Of a DNA stretch of 64,000 bases, positions 34,265 to 44,996 are shown piece by piece. Source of the stretch: Pohlia nutans (lineage: Eukaryota; Streptophyta; Bryopsida; Bryales; Mniaceae); contig CM040102.1 of the NCBI GenBank assembly GCA_022496805.1, positions 5,939,001-6,003,000 on the forward strand. The letters run 5' to 3'. The position numbers were made by a program, and so were the translations under genes. Position 1 is the stretch's first letter; each line of letters opens with the position of its first letter. The notes beneath the pieces are model-generated. The model ran no database searches and was not told the DNA's origin. It saw only the letters and a list, made by a program, of their open reading frames with translations.

Positions 34265-34455
34265 ATTAAAGTGATACCATGATGATACCCGCGGATATCA
34301 CCTCATGAAGTTGCTACATATTTATATCATGATGAGCATTCTTGCTACATTTCAATTTTTTTTTTTTCATTTTCTTTCTTTGTATGTTTAGCAGCCCCAT
34401 TTTTTTGGGTAGAAATCCAGCAAATTTTAGCCAGTTAATCGATCACTGTTACACA

Positions 34456-35047
34456 GTAGTACCGACGACAGTTGACATACTCCGGAATATTGATACCCGG
34501 ATCCAAACATAACACCCGGACATCAACCTCCACGCCAACTTACCATAATGATGATCATAAGTGTGCTGCTCAAGCCTCCTCGCAAGGCCACATCAACGAT
34601 GCGTCGCGACACCAGTCCTCCGTCGTCGGAGCACAGAATGTCCGGCGCCTCAGGGTTGCGATGAAGCAAGCAATTGCTCGTTGTTTGCCGCTGTAGATTC
34701 TCCTGCATCTTCTTATTATTCCAACGGTTTCTACAGTAAGTTCCCTATGATTTTCCGCCATTACTTGAATTCCCTTGCCTAGCTTGCCCGCCGCATTCAA
34801 TCGCTTGTGCCTTTCCTGGTGAGTAACTTACATGTTGAAATCACGGACACTGTCCACTTTTCGTTTTTTTCTTTGCACGATTCAACGACCGAGAACTCAC
34901 TCTTTGCGTTTGTTTACTCACCATTCTCCATTGGAATTGGCACGCGGAATTATATTGTGTTGTGGATGTTTTAAATGCTTTTAGAGAAAGTCTTGAGGAA
35001 GTTGTTGTTGGTGAATTGCGTTGCAGAGTGAGTAATTTGATTGCAAA
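34456..35047 (+). other. Upstream region of the F-box gene
   Basis: Less AT-rich than the DNA before it and probably holds the promoter and 5' UTR, possibly with a small intron. No promoter element could be placed with confidence. Confidence 0.4.
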
Positions 35048-37832
35048 ATGAGTGCGTCATCGCGTTCGAAGAAGAAACGGAGACGGTTGCCTGAGTTGGC
35101 GGCGATGGCAGGGGTGAAAGCGGAGGAAACCGGGGAGGATATGGCCATAACCAATTTCCTAGGCGATGATACGGTGCTGAACGTTCTACAGCGTATTCCG
35201 ACTCGGGCGCTGCTCAGCGTGATGGCGCTTGTGTGCCGACGCTGGAGACGACTCTGCCAAGAACATTTGGTGCGTTGCCGATTTTGTTGTGCATTAGGTT
35301 TACATTTCTTGTGGAAAAACTTCTGTAGAGGTTTCATGTAAGAAAGATAATATTTATGCTCCTTCTTTCTCTTTAGAATGTTTAGTTTTGACAAGGAAAT
35401 GATCGTTTTGAGTTTCAGGTGCACGATCTTACGCCTCCACTTTATAGCATGCATGACAAACCCTGGGGCTCCTTGGTGAGTCAAAGACTTTCTCTCTATG
35501 TCTCGGGCTGATATTGTGATATGTTATTGATGTGTAGTATTTTTGGTTATGAACTCTCGGAGCAATGAAATAGCGATTCAGATGCTCATTTTATTGAATC
35601 GTGTTTACTTTGTAGACAGACATGCAGATTATGGAGCTGGCGAAGCGGCATGGTTCCACTCTCGAGTCGATTGAATTACGCGGGTGAGATATTACGCACG
35701 TATCTGTGGTATGTTGGAGTTGAAGGGATTTGCATTTGAATGGAAGTTTTTTCGGTGATTTTTGGTGATTCTTCTTCATTCTAATTTGATGTAGGTTGTG
35801 TGACCAGTTTGAAGCAGCTAAATGGTGATGATGTTCAAAACGTTTTTGCCAATCTGCCGCGGTTGCAACATCTGACAATCGCTTCAGATCCGCCTGTCAT
35901 CACCAACAATTTACAGAGTCTTGTGCATCAGCTTCCTGGCCAGTTAGTAACCTTGGACCTACATACGACAGGGTTCAGCACTTCTGTTTTGTCCACTCCT
36001 AATGGCCGATCCCTACCTGCCTCTATCACAGATGATTTTGTAGGCGTTCTCTGTCAACGATGTCCCAATTTAGAACGGTTGATTCTGGATGCGGATTCAT
36101 TTATAAGCGAAGCTTCTTTTCATAGATTACTTCATACTTGGCCATCCCTTACCTTGTTACATATTAATAGTTCTGCGCTGGGCTGGAGTTCTGTTCTTCA
36201 TGTATTTCAGTCATGCCAATCTTTGCAAGACCTGTCTTTATGTTCCCCCAACCTTATAATCCCTCAGAAAATTGCAGCTGATAATGCGGGTTACAGTGAC
36301 GGGGTAGAAGTGGCAGAGATGTACTCACAAGAAACTCTATCAGCTTTGATGCCCCGGTCTTTAGTCTCCCTTCGTCTTTACATAAGTCTGCATGTCTCAG
36401 TGCCTTGGGATGTCATACCTGCTGAAGATCTGATGAGGTTCAAGGGACACCAAATTCGGCAACTGCACGCCCAAAATTTGTTTCGAACGAGCTGGCACAA
36501 AATTTCTGTGTGTTGTATCAATATCAAATCGCTTGACTTGTCACATGCCCACCATTATAACATCAAGCTCACTGAGGTCAGTTTTTGTATGAATATGATG
36601 ATTTTTCGTATGCTTTGGTGAAGTTGGAGCTGATGTGATGGTGTATATGATTCAGTATGCATAAAATCTTCAAAAGGAAAGGATTTGCACTTGAACTTTA
36701 ATTCAATATTTTACCAAATGAGGCTTAACATTAGGATCTACTCTAGATATCTTATCGACTCTCTATTTCTGGCAGGGGGAGGAAATAACTCTCTGCAGAT
36801 TAGTGAAACATTTGGTGCAGCTTGAAGAGCTTGCACTACCTGGAGCAACCGATCGAATTCTTTCAGAACTTGGCCGTTATTGCTCGAGGCTTACGAGGTT
36901 CTTCTTCCAGGTGATCGCAGCAATCCAAGAATACCCTTTCAAGAACATTGTATTAGTTTTCTATATGTGGGAGACTATGTTCTGAAACAATGTAATCTTT
37001 GCTCCTTAGAATAGCTGAACGGCTAAAGTTAAGCGAATGCATATTTGGTAACCAGATTTCATGTATATATTGGTTAACTGTTAGACACTATATTCGATTA
37101 TTGCTAATTAGATTTGCTGTCAGTTTCCAGAAAATTAGCAAATTGGAAAAACTTGCTACACTTAATGTGCAACAGTCATTTTCATGTTTGTAATTTGCAA
37201 TCATAAAGTATAAACACTTCGATGTAATAACCGATTGCACGGAGTCACATCCGTAATCTGCAACGTCCAGGCCAATCTTAGCCTGATGCATTTGCTTGTT
37301 ACACTGCAATGTCTCAGGGTTGGAGAATGCAGAGATCAGGACCATTAACTAAACAGACGAATGTTACTGATCGTGGTGTCATATCCTTAGCCGAGGGTTG
37401 TCCCGAACTACGTGTTTTAAGCCTTGGAGGATGCTTGAAGATCAGCATCTCCTCTATCAGGTACGTGATTTTCTTGCTTTTTTAGTTAAAGTAAATCATT
37501 GGAACCGTGTTATTGAGATTTGCACCTGATTTAAGCTTGCTAAGTGAAGTGATACCGTTGAGATCCTTGTAAGCTGGTACTAGAATGGTATTGAAGAATA
37601 AGGGTTGTCTTGCAGGGTGCTCACTTTTCACTGTAAAAAAATTGAGGTGCTGGAGCTTGCTGGCTGCTCCGCCTTGACAGAGAATGCAGTTTTACTACTA
37701 ATAGAGCGACTCAGCTCCTCATTGCTGCTTCTAGATTTGCTTGGCTGTTCAAAGTTGACTTCCGGCGTCATGCAATCGATGTATCATCAAGTCCTGGTTG
37801 GTTTCAGACCTTCAATCCATTTTTCAATATGA
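35048..37832 (+). CDS. F-box/leucine-rich-repeat protein, 7 or more exons
   Basis: Proposed CDS join(35048..35269,35419..35475,35616..35683,35808..36576,36776..36910,37318..37460,37616..37832), 536 residues with all phases consistent. A basic N-terminus (SRSKKKRRR, possible nuclear signal) is followed by an F-box at about residues 34-74 (ITNFLGDDTVLNVLQRIP...VCRRWRRLC). Leucine-rich repeats follow, e.g. LPRLQHLTIAS, CPNLERLILDAD, CQSLQDLSLCS, CPELRVLSLGGC, KIEVLELAGCSAL and LLLLDLLGCSKLTS, the last ones of the cysteine-containing type. F-box LRR proteins are the substrate-choosing subunits of SCF ubiquitin ligases; the target here is unknown. The acceptor at 35,808 (GACCAG) was chosen over an earlier AG because only it keeps frame. 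The last exon may splice at 37,796 instead of reading to the TGA. Confidence 0.88.
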
Positions 37833-38090
37833 ACGTATTGTCCTTCATAGTCCTGATTTCATATCTATCATAATGGTCCCGAATGTCATGCATGCGCGGT
37901 GATCTGATCATAGTATCATTGCTTTTAGCTATGATAAATTCGTTACCGACTTGCTTCACGACTTATCACTATGAATGCGAAGCTCACAGAGAGCTCCTGT
38001 CCTTTTTAAAATGCATTTTAAAGAAGTTTGCAGTTGTTTTGTTTGGGAGGTTGACCTTGCTTAAGTGCATTTGGTGTTGGGTGAGCACAG
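37833..38090 (+). other. 3' part or last long intron of the F-box gene
   Basis: Either 3' UTR or, if the donor CTG|GTTGGT at 37,797 is used, intron. No independent feature. Confidence 0.4.
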
Positions 38091-38273
38091 GCCAAGACTC
38101 CTCAAATGATAAGCCTGCGCGTGCTGGCCATTCCAAACTCAATCAAAAGTACGAGTCGAGCTGTGATATCCAACTTGACCAAGTTGCTGCCGTTCCTTAG
38201 CGTCAGAGGGAACAACAATGGATTGCACTGGGATGGATTCTATCACTGTCCACCTTGGAGTTATTGCAGCTAG
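38091..38273 (+). other. Candidate further exon of the F-box gene
   Basis: After GAGCACAG an open stretch in phase with the donor at 37,796 reads AKTPQMISLRVLAIPNS... and ISNLTKLLPFLSV, which looks like leucine-rich-repeat sequence. A neighbouring frame reads LSLSTLELLQLEISGLPL just downstream, so the true exon may contain a frameshift or end earlier at a donor I did not identify. It would lengthen the LRR domain. Confidence 0.5.
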
Positions 38274-38401
38274 AAATTTCTGGGTTACCATTATGAACCG
38301 TGGTAGTAGGTATGAGTATTGAGCAATCTTTGGTGCGGTCATTCTTCAAGCCCTTTTCCTGAATCTCCACAGCATATTTCTATTGTATAAAGCATTCTCT
38401 C

Positions 38402-38593
38402 CAGAAGTTGGAACATGACTCCAATTTAGATTTACTGACCATTGTGGAACACAATGATGTCAATCTGCTATTAATGAAAAACTTCGGTGTCTTTCATACT
38501 CGAGCTGGTGCATGCTGTTACGATAGAAAGATTGTATTTGCTTTTACGCTCAAAAAGATTACGGTCAGCCTGATCAGCAAGGGCCACTTCTAG
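38402..38593 (+). other. Candidate terminal exon of the F-box gene
   Basis: After TTCTCTCCAG an open stretch reads KLEHDSNLDLLTIVEHNDVN... to the stop TAG at 38,591-38,593. The composition is coding-like and the acceptor good; linkage to the upstream exons is not established. Confidence 0.4.
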
Positions 38594-39079
38594 CAGTAAG
38601 ATTCTATTTGCATTTTAACCCTGAAGGACGAAGCCATGCTGCTAAAAACAACAAATCTCTCCTAGGGTACCAAACAAAGTATTATAATCTAATCTGAAAC
38701 CAATCTTCTGATATTTGATTCTATGCAAGGTTAGTGACCTAATTATAACCCTCCTCCAAAACCGACCTCTAAGATTCTTACATATAATGTACACCGTATA
38801 AACATGAAAATTGAGGTTTGATTTTGGGTACACCTGTAATCAACACTCGGAAAACGCATAATTTATGCATAGTTTATATATAGGGTGTACAAAATATAGA
38901 TTAATATAATTTAGAATCCACTTTCAATTGTCAATAAGGAATGACAAGCGCTAAGGTTTGACAAGCGCTAAGAAATAGGATAAATAATGGGAACCATCAT
39001 CAATTTCTTATTTGGGAAATTATGGCACATACATTACTCATAGTTTGTAAATTTAACCCTCAATGAGGTGAACAATGAC
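38594..39079. other. Intergenic DNA before the LINE fragment
   Basis: TTAACCCTGAAGGACG at 38,614 resembles the left end of a TTAA element without a partner. GACAAGCGCTAAG occurs twice near 38,945-38,971. No gene seen. Confidence 0.45.
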
Positions 39080-39541
39080 TTGTAGTATATTATCCAATGA
39101 CTTGTGGACAACAAAGATGTCAATGTAATGCCAGATTTAAACCAGATATACTATGCATCAAAGGCCTTCCATACCAAAGCACACCGCCACAAAATCTCGA
39201 TGATAACCCAACAATACAATTTATAGAATTCACATACACAAATGATAGAGTTTCACCAGAAACAATCGGCCAAAAAATTCTAAAATATCAACCACTAGTT
39301 AATAATATCATACAACAAGGTTGGAAGGTTGGAAAGTAGATCCAATCATAGTCATCATAGCTGGAGTTAGAGGAACTACACACGCCCCCTCAATGAAACA
39401 ATTTGAAACAAAATTTAACGTCTGCGAATCCTCCATAAAACATACCTTTAAAGCAATAAACACCATTGTCATACAATATGCTGGATCAATCTTTTTACAT
39501 AAAAGAAGTATAGAAAATAATCAACCAATACCAACAGAATA
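39080..39541 (+). pseudogene. LINE tail with restriction-like endonuclease, truncated
   Basis: Two overlapping open pieces (39,097-39,339 and 39,321-39,542) give CQCNARFKPDILCIKG, then IQFIEFTY, KILKYQPLVNNIIQQGWK and, in the second frame, VDPIIVIIAGVRGTTHAPS. The order KPD... E-[FV]-T... K..KY..L... and hydrophobic-GxRG is that of the C-terminal restriction-like (PD-(D/E)XK) endonuclease of R2/R4/NeSL/Utopia-type non-LTR retrotransposons. The reverse transcriptase is absent, the usual 5' truncation of a LINE. The frame break coincides with a tandem duplication of the 8-mer GGTTGGAA (about 39,319-39,334). A 3' tail with G homopolymers follows. Family identity rests on motif recognition only. 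Confidence 0.75.
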
Positions 39542-39544
39542 GGG

Positions 39545-39606
39545 TATTAAAAAAGGGGGGGGGGAGTAGTGGTATTAAAAAAAGGGGGGGGGGGGGGTAG
39601 TGGTGA
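39545..39606 (+). repeat. Duplicated TAGTGGTATTAAAAAA-poly(G) tail
   Basis: Two copies of GGTATTAAAAAAG followed by runs of about 10 and 14 G, joined by AGTAGT. Such G runs are found nowhere else in the window. It sits right after the LINE stop codon and may be the 3' UTR end of the LINE. Confidence 0.7.
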
Positions 39607-39840
39607 AAACCACTGCTAGTCACTCTTTCAAACACTAGCTCAACACAAACACTTGTCTCAGGGGATAGATAGGGCAGGTTGGTTGGTACAACTTCCATGC
39701 CATGATAACTCACGAGCAGTACCAAGTCATGTGTATTACAACATTGCTCAAACAAACCCACTGAGAATCGAACCCGGACCACATAATTGTGATACAACGC
39801 CCTTCACCAACCAACCAAGGACTCATGACTTGGTGAAAAT
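39607..39840 (-). mobile_element. tRNA-derived SINE candidate
   Basis: On the - strand, starting near 39,835, the sequence reads CCTTGGTTGGTTGGTGAAGG (A-box-like), then, about 40 bases on, GGTCCGGGTTCGATTCTCAG with a good B box (GGGTTCGATTC). This spacing is that of a tRNA-derived pol III promoter, but the rest cannot fold as a tRNA. The non-tRNA body runs toward 39,607. CATGACTTGG at about 39,824 and its inverse at 39,721 form an additional inverted pair. Confidence 0.6.
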
Positions 39841-40098
39841 ACTTAACTCAAAACATACCTTTATTCAAAGTGGTACCCAACCATTAGTACTTTTACCATT
39901 ACTTTATTATGTTATTGTTACTCTTATTATGCTACTGTTACTATAGTGTCCATGCTCGAAAGGAGAGAGTAGTATTGTCCCAATGTCCCCTTGTCCGGTG
40001 GTCGCCGGGTCATTGACATTACAAACGGACACTCTGTTCACGCCAGCCTTGTTAAAAGGCCGGAGTTTCTATCTATATATCTACTATATTATCCCACA
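39841..40098. other. Intergenic DNA
   Basis: No gene or bounded element seen. Confidence 0.4.
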
Positions 40099-40102
40099 TT
40101 AA

Positions 40103-40635
40103 TCCCTAAATGATAGAGGGGTAAGGGCAAAACCTAGATGTGGTATAAAATGTTACTTCTTCAACTTTGATGAAGTTTGGTTCAAAAGAGAAAATGAGAA
40201 GTATGATGCTTAGTAATTATCCATATGGTCAAACTTCCAACTAAATAGTTTTAGATACTCATTTCATGAATTTAGATGCATTTATCATTTAAAATTCACC
40301 AAAATTTAAAATTATACTTTTAGAATTTTAAATTTGGTATGATTAGTTAAAACTAGACATTCTATTCTTAAATTTTAAAAGGTAAAACTTTCAAATGAAA
40401 GAACATCATTAGTTTCCCGAAATAGTAAGTTTTATAACACTAGGACAATATTGAGGTCTTTGTATTTGAAAAAATCCCCACTAAACCTCAATATTGCAAA
40501 TGAAATGTATCAAATAGCACAAGAACATGATCTCTTCCCCTAATTTCAACAAAATACCAAAACTTTAAAATGTTACTTCGTGACCATGGGCAATCACTAT
40601 TGCAACCAAAAAATGGTCGATCAGTCATTTAGAGG
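40103..40635. mobile_element. TTAA-type element, 533 bp
   Basis: Flanked by TTAA (40,099-40,102 and 40,636-40,639). Ends TCCCTAAATGATAGAG and, inverted, CCTCTAAATGACTGATCG; the terminal inverted repeat is short, about 11 bp with mismatches. No coding capacity. Confidence 0.65.
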
Positions 40636-40639
40636 TTAA

Positions 40640-41829
40640 ATTCTGTCCCATCTTCCTTCAACATCCCTTCGTATGTGCCTCTCACACCATGTTCTTAGAA
40701 AGAGGCTTAACAACCTTCCTCTTTCAAATACAAAAGCCTTGGCACATCGAGCTCTCGATTGAGCTACTTTTATACTCTTTAGAATTTCCATCGTTAATCA
40801 TTCTTCAATGCTTTCTCCAAATTGAACTTTCTGACATAAAATACACATGTTTGAAAAGTGTAGCCCATGAATGGATTGAGAGGCCATTTATATATATGTT
40901 TGTGAAGTGGGAGGTAATATTTCTTGTGTGTTTGTAGTAACAAATAATATTGATACTCAATACAATTCAATTCTAGATACAATAGAATATATAGTGTTTA
41001 ATGTGTAGTGACCATGGCCAAAGACTAAATAACTATTATTAAATACCATGTAGCCTTGGCCAAAGATCACTTCATTAAAGCCAAAAACTACAAAATCAAA
41101 ACCAAAGACTGTGTAAACTCATTAGATGAAATTTTAGGCCTCTAAAGGGTTGTTTCAAAACTCGTGCCAAAATCTAATTTTTTATTGAAAATTTTCTTTC
41201 AATAATTTTTTTAAAAAAAATGTTAAAAAACATTTTATTAGTTTTAAAAATATTTTATTATTGAATTATATTTTCAAATTATATAAAAATTAATATCTAG
41301 TCTGATGCATCTAGAGTTTGACCACATCATATCCACGTCTAATTTGATATTTTTATAAAACTAGTTTTTGGGAATAATAACTAGTAGCCCTTAAGAGCCC
41401 TCAAATTTCATCTAATGTTGGCTTATCAAGTTGACACACCTAGCCTACCTAGTATTAATACGTGATTTACTCAACATATCTAGCATTTTTTTTTATGGTT
41501 TTTTACGATGTGGTCTTTGACTTTTATTTAGGTAAATGATCTAATTATGTAAAATGAACCCCTACAAATTTTTATCTATAAAATAGATATCCGCAAAGTC
41601 CTCTCAGTGATTGTCCAAAGTTTTCACAAAGTAGGGACCAAAGTGTTTTGCGACCGTGATCTACCTAGCATACCTATAATTTTCTATTATGGCATTTACG
41701 ATGAGGTCTTTGACTTTAGTAAGAAAAGTGCAAAGTCCTCTCAATGAGGAATTTTTTTGTTACCTAGGGGCCAAAGTGTTTTGCCATCAAAATAGGCGGA
41801 AAAAATCTCACCCCTTCCTTTTTCCCACC
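40640..41829. other. AT-rich intergenic DNA
   Basis: No convincing gene; an 82-codon open stretch at 40,689-40,937 has no recognisable features. GACTTT-AGT / GTGTTTTG phrases recur around 41,510-41,780, a weak local duplication. Confidence 0.4.
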
Positions 41830-41935
41830 AATGAGAAGTAAAAATGAGGTTGGTAGGATTTGAACCTGGGGCATACCTAGTGCAAGACTATATTCACCCT
41901 ACCCGGACAATGGTATGATATGGGTACCCCGAAAA
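41830..41935 (-). mobile_element. tRNA-like sequence, possible SINE head
   Basis: On the - strand CCGGGTAGGGTGAAT is followed about 35 bases later by CCAGGTTCAAATCCTACC, a perfect B box. No acceptor stem or anticodon arm could be folded, so not a functional tRNA. It overlaps the left end of the inverted repeat at 41,905-42,715. Confidence 0.45.
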
Positions 41936-42715
41936 GCCCATTAAACTCTAGAATTAGTCTACATGGAAATTTTGAACGAGTTCCTCTTGAAAACAAAATA
42001 AAAAATGAATTGACCAAATGTGGTTTCAAATTTCAGATAAAACTTGAAGAGGTTTAAAGGAGACTTTTTCTACAAAAATCGGAATTTGTCCTAGCTACTT
42101 CAAAAAATCCAAAACATTTGTTTTAAATATCTAATGACGTCATTTTGGTATCAATTTATGATATGAAGTACATCTAGATATGTGTTATTTGAAATGATTA
42201 AAATATTATTATTTTTGTACTACAATGCCTGTAAATGCTAATATTTTGCAATTTTTCTCACAAAGCATAAATACATGAATTCAAAATTAATTTATTCAAT
42301 TAAAATTTGGACTTGAATCAAAGTGTTTCATTTCATTTAGGTGTGGATATTTTTATTTATAAATTTAGTCAATTGAAATGAAAAAAATTGAATAACACAT
42401 GTATAGATGTGCTTCATATCAAAAATTGGTACCAAAATGACATCATTGGATATTTTAAACAAATGTTTTGGATTTTATTAAATTGCTTGGACAAATTCCA
42501 ATTTTTTACTAAAAGTCTCTTTTAAAATCTTTAAAGCATTTCAATTTTTACTTGAATTTTTTTTTGTACTTCATGAGTGTAGGAAATCAAAACCACATCT
42601 GGTCGATTCATTTTTTATTTTATTTTATTGAGAGACTCATTCAAAGTTGATATAGAGGTTGATTTTAGAGTTCAAAGGGCATTTTAGGATACCTATATCA
42701 GGCCATTGCCCATCC
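41905..42715. mobile_element. Large imperfect inverted repeat, about 810 bp
   Basis: Left arm about 41,905-42,210 and right arm about 42,355-42,715 pair over most of their length with many differences; for example GGTATCAATTTATGATATGAAGTACATCTA pairs with its diverged complement around 42,400-42,440. The outer ends share GATACCTATATCAGGCCATTGCC (right) and its inverse (left), also seen at the ends of 46,975-47,212. An old foldback element. Confidence 0.7.
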
Positions 42716-43001
42716 AAGTCGGACTAGCCCTATAAGACGATTAGGTGCTTCTACCGTAACCTCTAATGCATGCAACAACCTCATTGTGCTCTACTGTTTC
42801 TCACTACCACAAATGTACAAGAAATTCCTTCACCATCTTTTGTACAAGAAAAAAAATTAAAATTTTACAGCAATATGTCTTGTAGTTCTTACAAGGTTGA
42901 CAAAAACAATTGGCTCTACAGGATATGTTCAGCTACTGTAAACGTCACATGTATACGAATGTTCTTACGTATGCGTATTGTATTGTTCCTTTAGGGGTTA
43001 A
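42716..43001. other. Intergenic DNA with element ends
   Basis: GATTAGGTGCTTCTACC occurs at about 42,739 and again near 43,125. CTTTAGGGG at 42,989-42,997 looks like a right end abutting the TTAA of the next element; its left partner was not found. Confidence 0.45.
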
Positions 43002-43461
43002 CCCTTAAGCTTGCAAAGAGCCTTGTGACGCCATTTTTGGTTGTAATTCTGTCAAACACTGATTTAGATTGGAAAAACATAAAATAGCAATATTAACAAT
43101 TCTAATTAGGTGCTTGTCACGATTAGGTGCTTCTACCTTAACCCCAAAACGTCTCAATGTCCAGAAACTGTATCACAAACAGATTCAAAGCCTTGTAACT
43201 TTTTCATACAACCTCGGATGACTTTTATCCAAGTCACCTCTGAAAGCCTATTAAATTCTTTACCAATACAATAAATATCCTGTGATGGGGAGCTGTTGAT
43301 GATATTGGAGAAGCCTCCAACTACAAGTATGTCTAATTTGTAGGGTAGATTTTATGCTTGCAATGGTCTTCTCATGTACACCTCACGTACATCTGAGCCG
43401 TGCTAATATCTACTTTTGAGGCTAGAATCTACTTCTGTTCAAAAGGTTGGTAAGTTTAGGG
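43002..43461. mobile_element. TTAA-type element, 460 bp
   Basis: Flanked by TTAA (42,998-43,001 and 43,462-43,465). Ends CCCTTAAGCTTGCAAAG and, inverted, CCCCTAAACTTACCAACC. Non-coding. Confidence 0.75.
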
Positions 43462-43465
43462 GTTA

Positions 43466-44996
43466 ATGTAGTACTGTTGGGTGTGGAATAAGCCAAGGCA
43501 AGAATAACCTACCTCGCGGTCAGTTTCAACATAAATTAATTCATTTTGTCAAAAGAGTGCCACATGTCATCTTGTGATTGGTTTATAGTGACGTGGACCT
43601 CTCAAAATCTGATGTGGAAATTAGATTTCCACACAATGCTGTCCGAATCTGACCCTCAGATACGGTAGTGCATGCTACTGAGTGTTATGCCCATGATGCA
43701 CCCTCGCCATTGGATCTCACGCGACGCATGCAGCTCCACCTCCCAGAGAATTTCCCAGACGCTCACTTATCCAACATCAATTTTGCTCTCCCGCACTCTT
43801 CGTTCCAACTCCGGCAGGCAGGCCACTTGAAGCCCACCTGCGCGATTCTCCCGGCGAACTAATCGGACAGTAGTCACTCGGAAATCTACAGACAACCGTC
43901 GTACTGATGCTGTTCACTTGCGGACGATCGGTCAACACTCAGCACGGAGCTTGCTTGCTTTGCCACAGATTCCTCGCCATTAAGCTAGCTATTAATTAAT
44001 GGCGAGCCTGATCGATTCTACTAGTTACTGAGCTGCGCGCGCTTGCAATTGCCGCGGCCACATTTCAGTGTCTGATTCACCTCTTGCCATACAGTACATC
44101 CAAGATGCTCTCCTGTAGACATGCAGGCCACGTACTACTTGGATCCCACCCACAACGCGCTTCTGTACTGTACTGTACAAGAACCTGATCCTTCCTTCCA
44201 CAGTCTCACTCGTAAGTTTACAGACAACCTTTCCTGATGCAGCTTAATTCACTTGCCGGTAACCGGCCAAGGGTCAGCATGGAGCTTGCTTTGGTTGGTA
44301 CAAATTCCTCACTGCTCGAGGACCTTGATTCAACAGCGCGCGCTTGCCGTACCCAGTGTTCTACTTTCCAGTGTCTGATTCAGCTCAAGATTGCCATTTA
44401 TATTACCTTGATGCGAAGACTGCCCGGCCCACTGAGGGATCTATTGTTGGACTGCTGAAATCAATCAACTTCTGGATACCGGTTTTTTATTCTGAGCGAT
44501 CTGTGAGTTGCTAAGATCGAGGACATCGCCACATCTGCCACGTTCACCGATCTGCCTTCAGGTGAGCGAATTTCAAATGCTCTCTCCTATTTGTAGATTT
44601 AAACTACCACTTCTAAAACTGTTGACGTGTAAACCCTTTCATGAATTCGTTATATATGGGCACTTTTTCAGACGGTCATCTGGATAATTAGATCCCTACT
44701 AGTCCTAGTTTTTTGAGCTTTGCATGTCAGAATTTTGAATTGCGTCAATCTAATGAGGAAGCCGACGTAGACGTATAAAGCTAATGATAATGAAGTGTGT
44801 CGGTGTGAAGAAGGTTTCTGAGTAATGTAGTTGGGAATGTTTTCAGTGTACTCAAATTGAATTTAATTTTCGTATCACAGAAGGGAGGTAAGAGTATTAC
44901 AGATGTACTGTAGATATGGCTTGACTTTTATGGAACGAACACCAGAAACACTTTTGAAATAGGAATTAATACCCATGGGTTTTGGGGACATGTAGG
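43466..44996 (+). repeat. GC-richer upstream region with a diverged duplication
   Basis: Two segments, about 43,885-44,090 and 44,212-44,402, share ACAGACAAC, GATGC, TCAGCA(C/T)GGAGCTTGCTT, GCGCGCTTGC and CAGTGTCTGATTCA in the same order. The region 43,690-43,760 is also similar to 50,298-50,340 and thereabouts, upstream of the related broken locus. It is probably the promoter and 5' UTR of the gene at 44,997. No protein is assigned to the open stretches here. Confidence 0.55.

Larger units (their letters stand above)
33377..34449. mobile_element. MITE with two nested insertions
   Basis: The inverse copy of 5,610-5,920, with ends ACAGTGATC...GATCACTGT and 6-bp duplication TACACA (33,371-33,376 and 34,450-34,455). 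It is 762 bp longer because two elements, 33,499-33,887 and 33,905-34,264, have landed inside; comparison with the uninterrupted copy locates both joints. Confidence 0.85.

Noticed and set aside
34981..35484. 167-codon frame on the - strand opposite F-box exon 1
   Set aside because: It overlaps two well-supported exons of the F-box gene and shows no domain.
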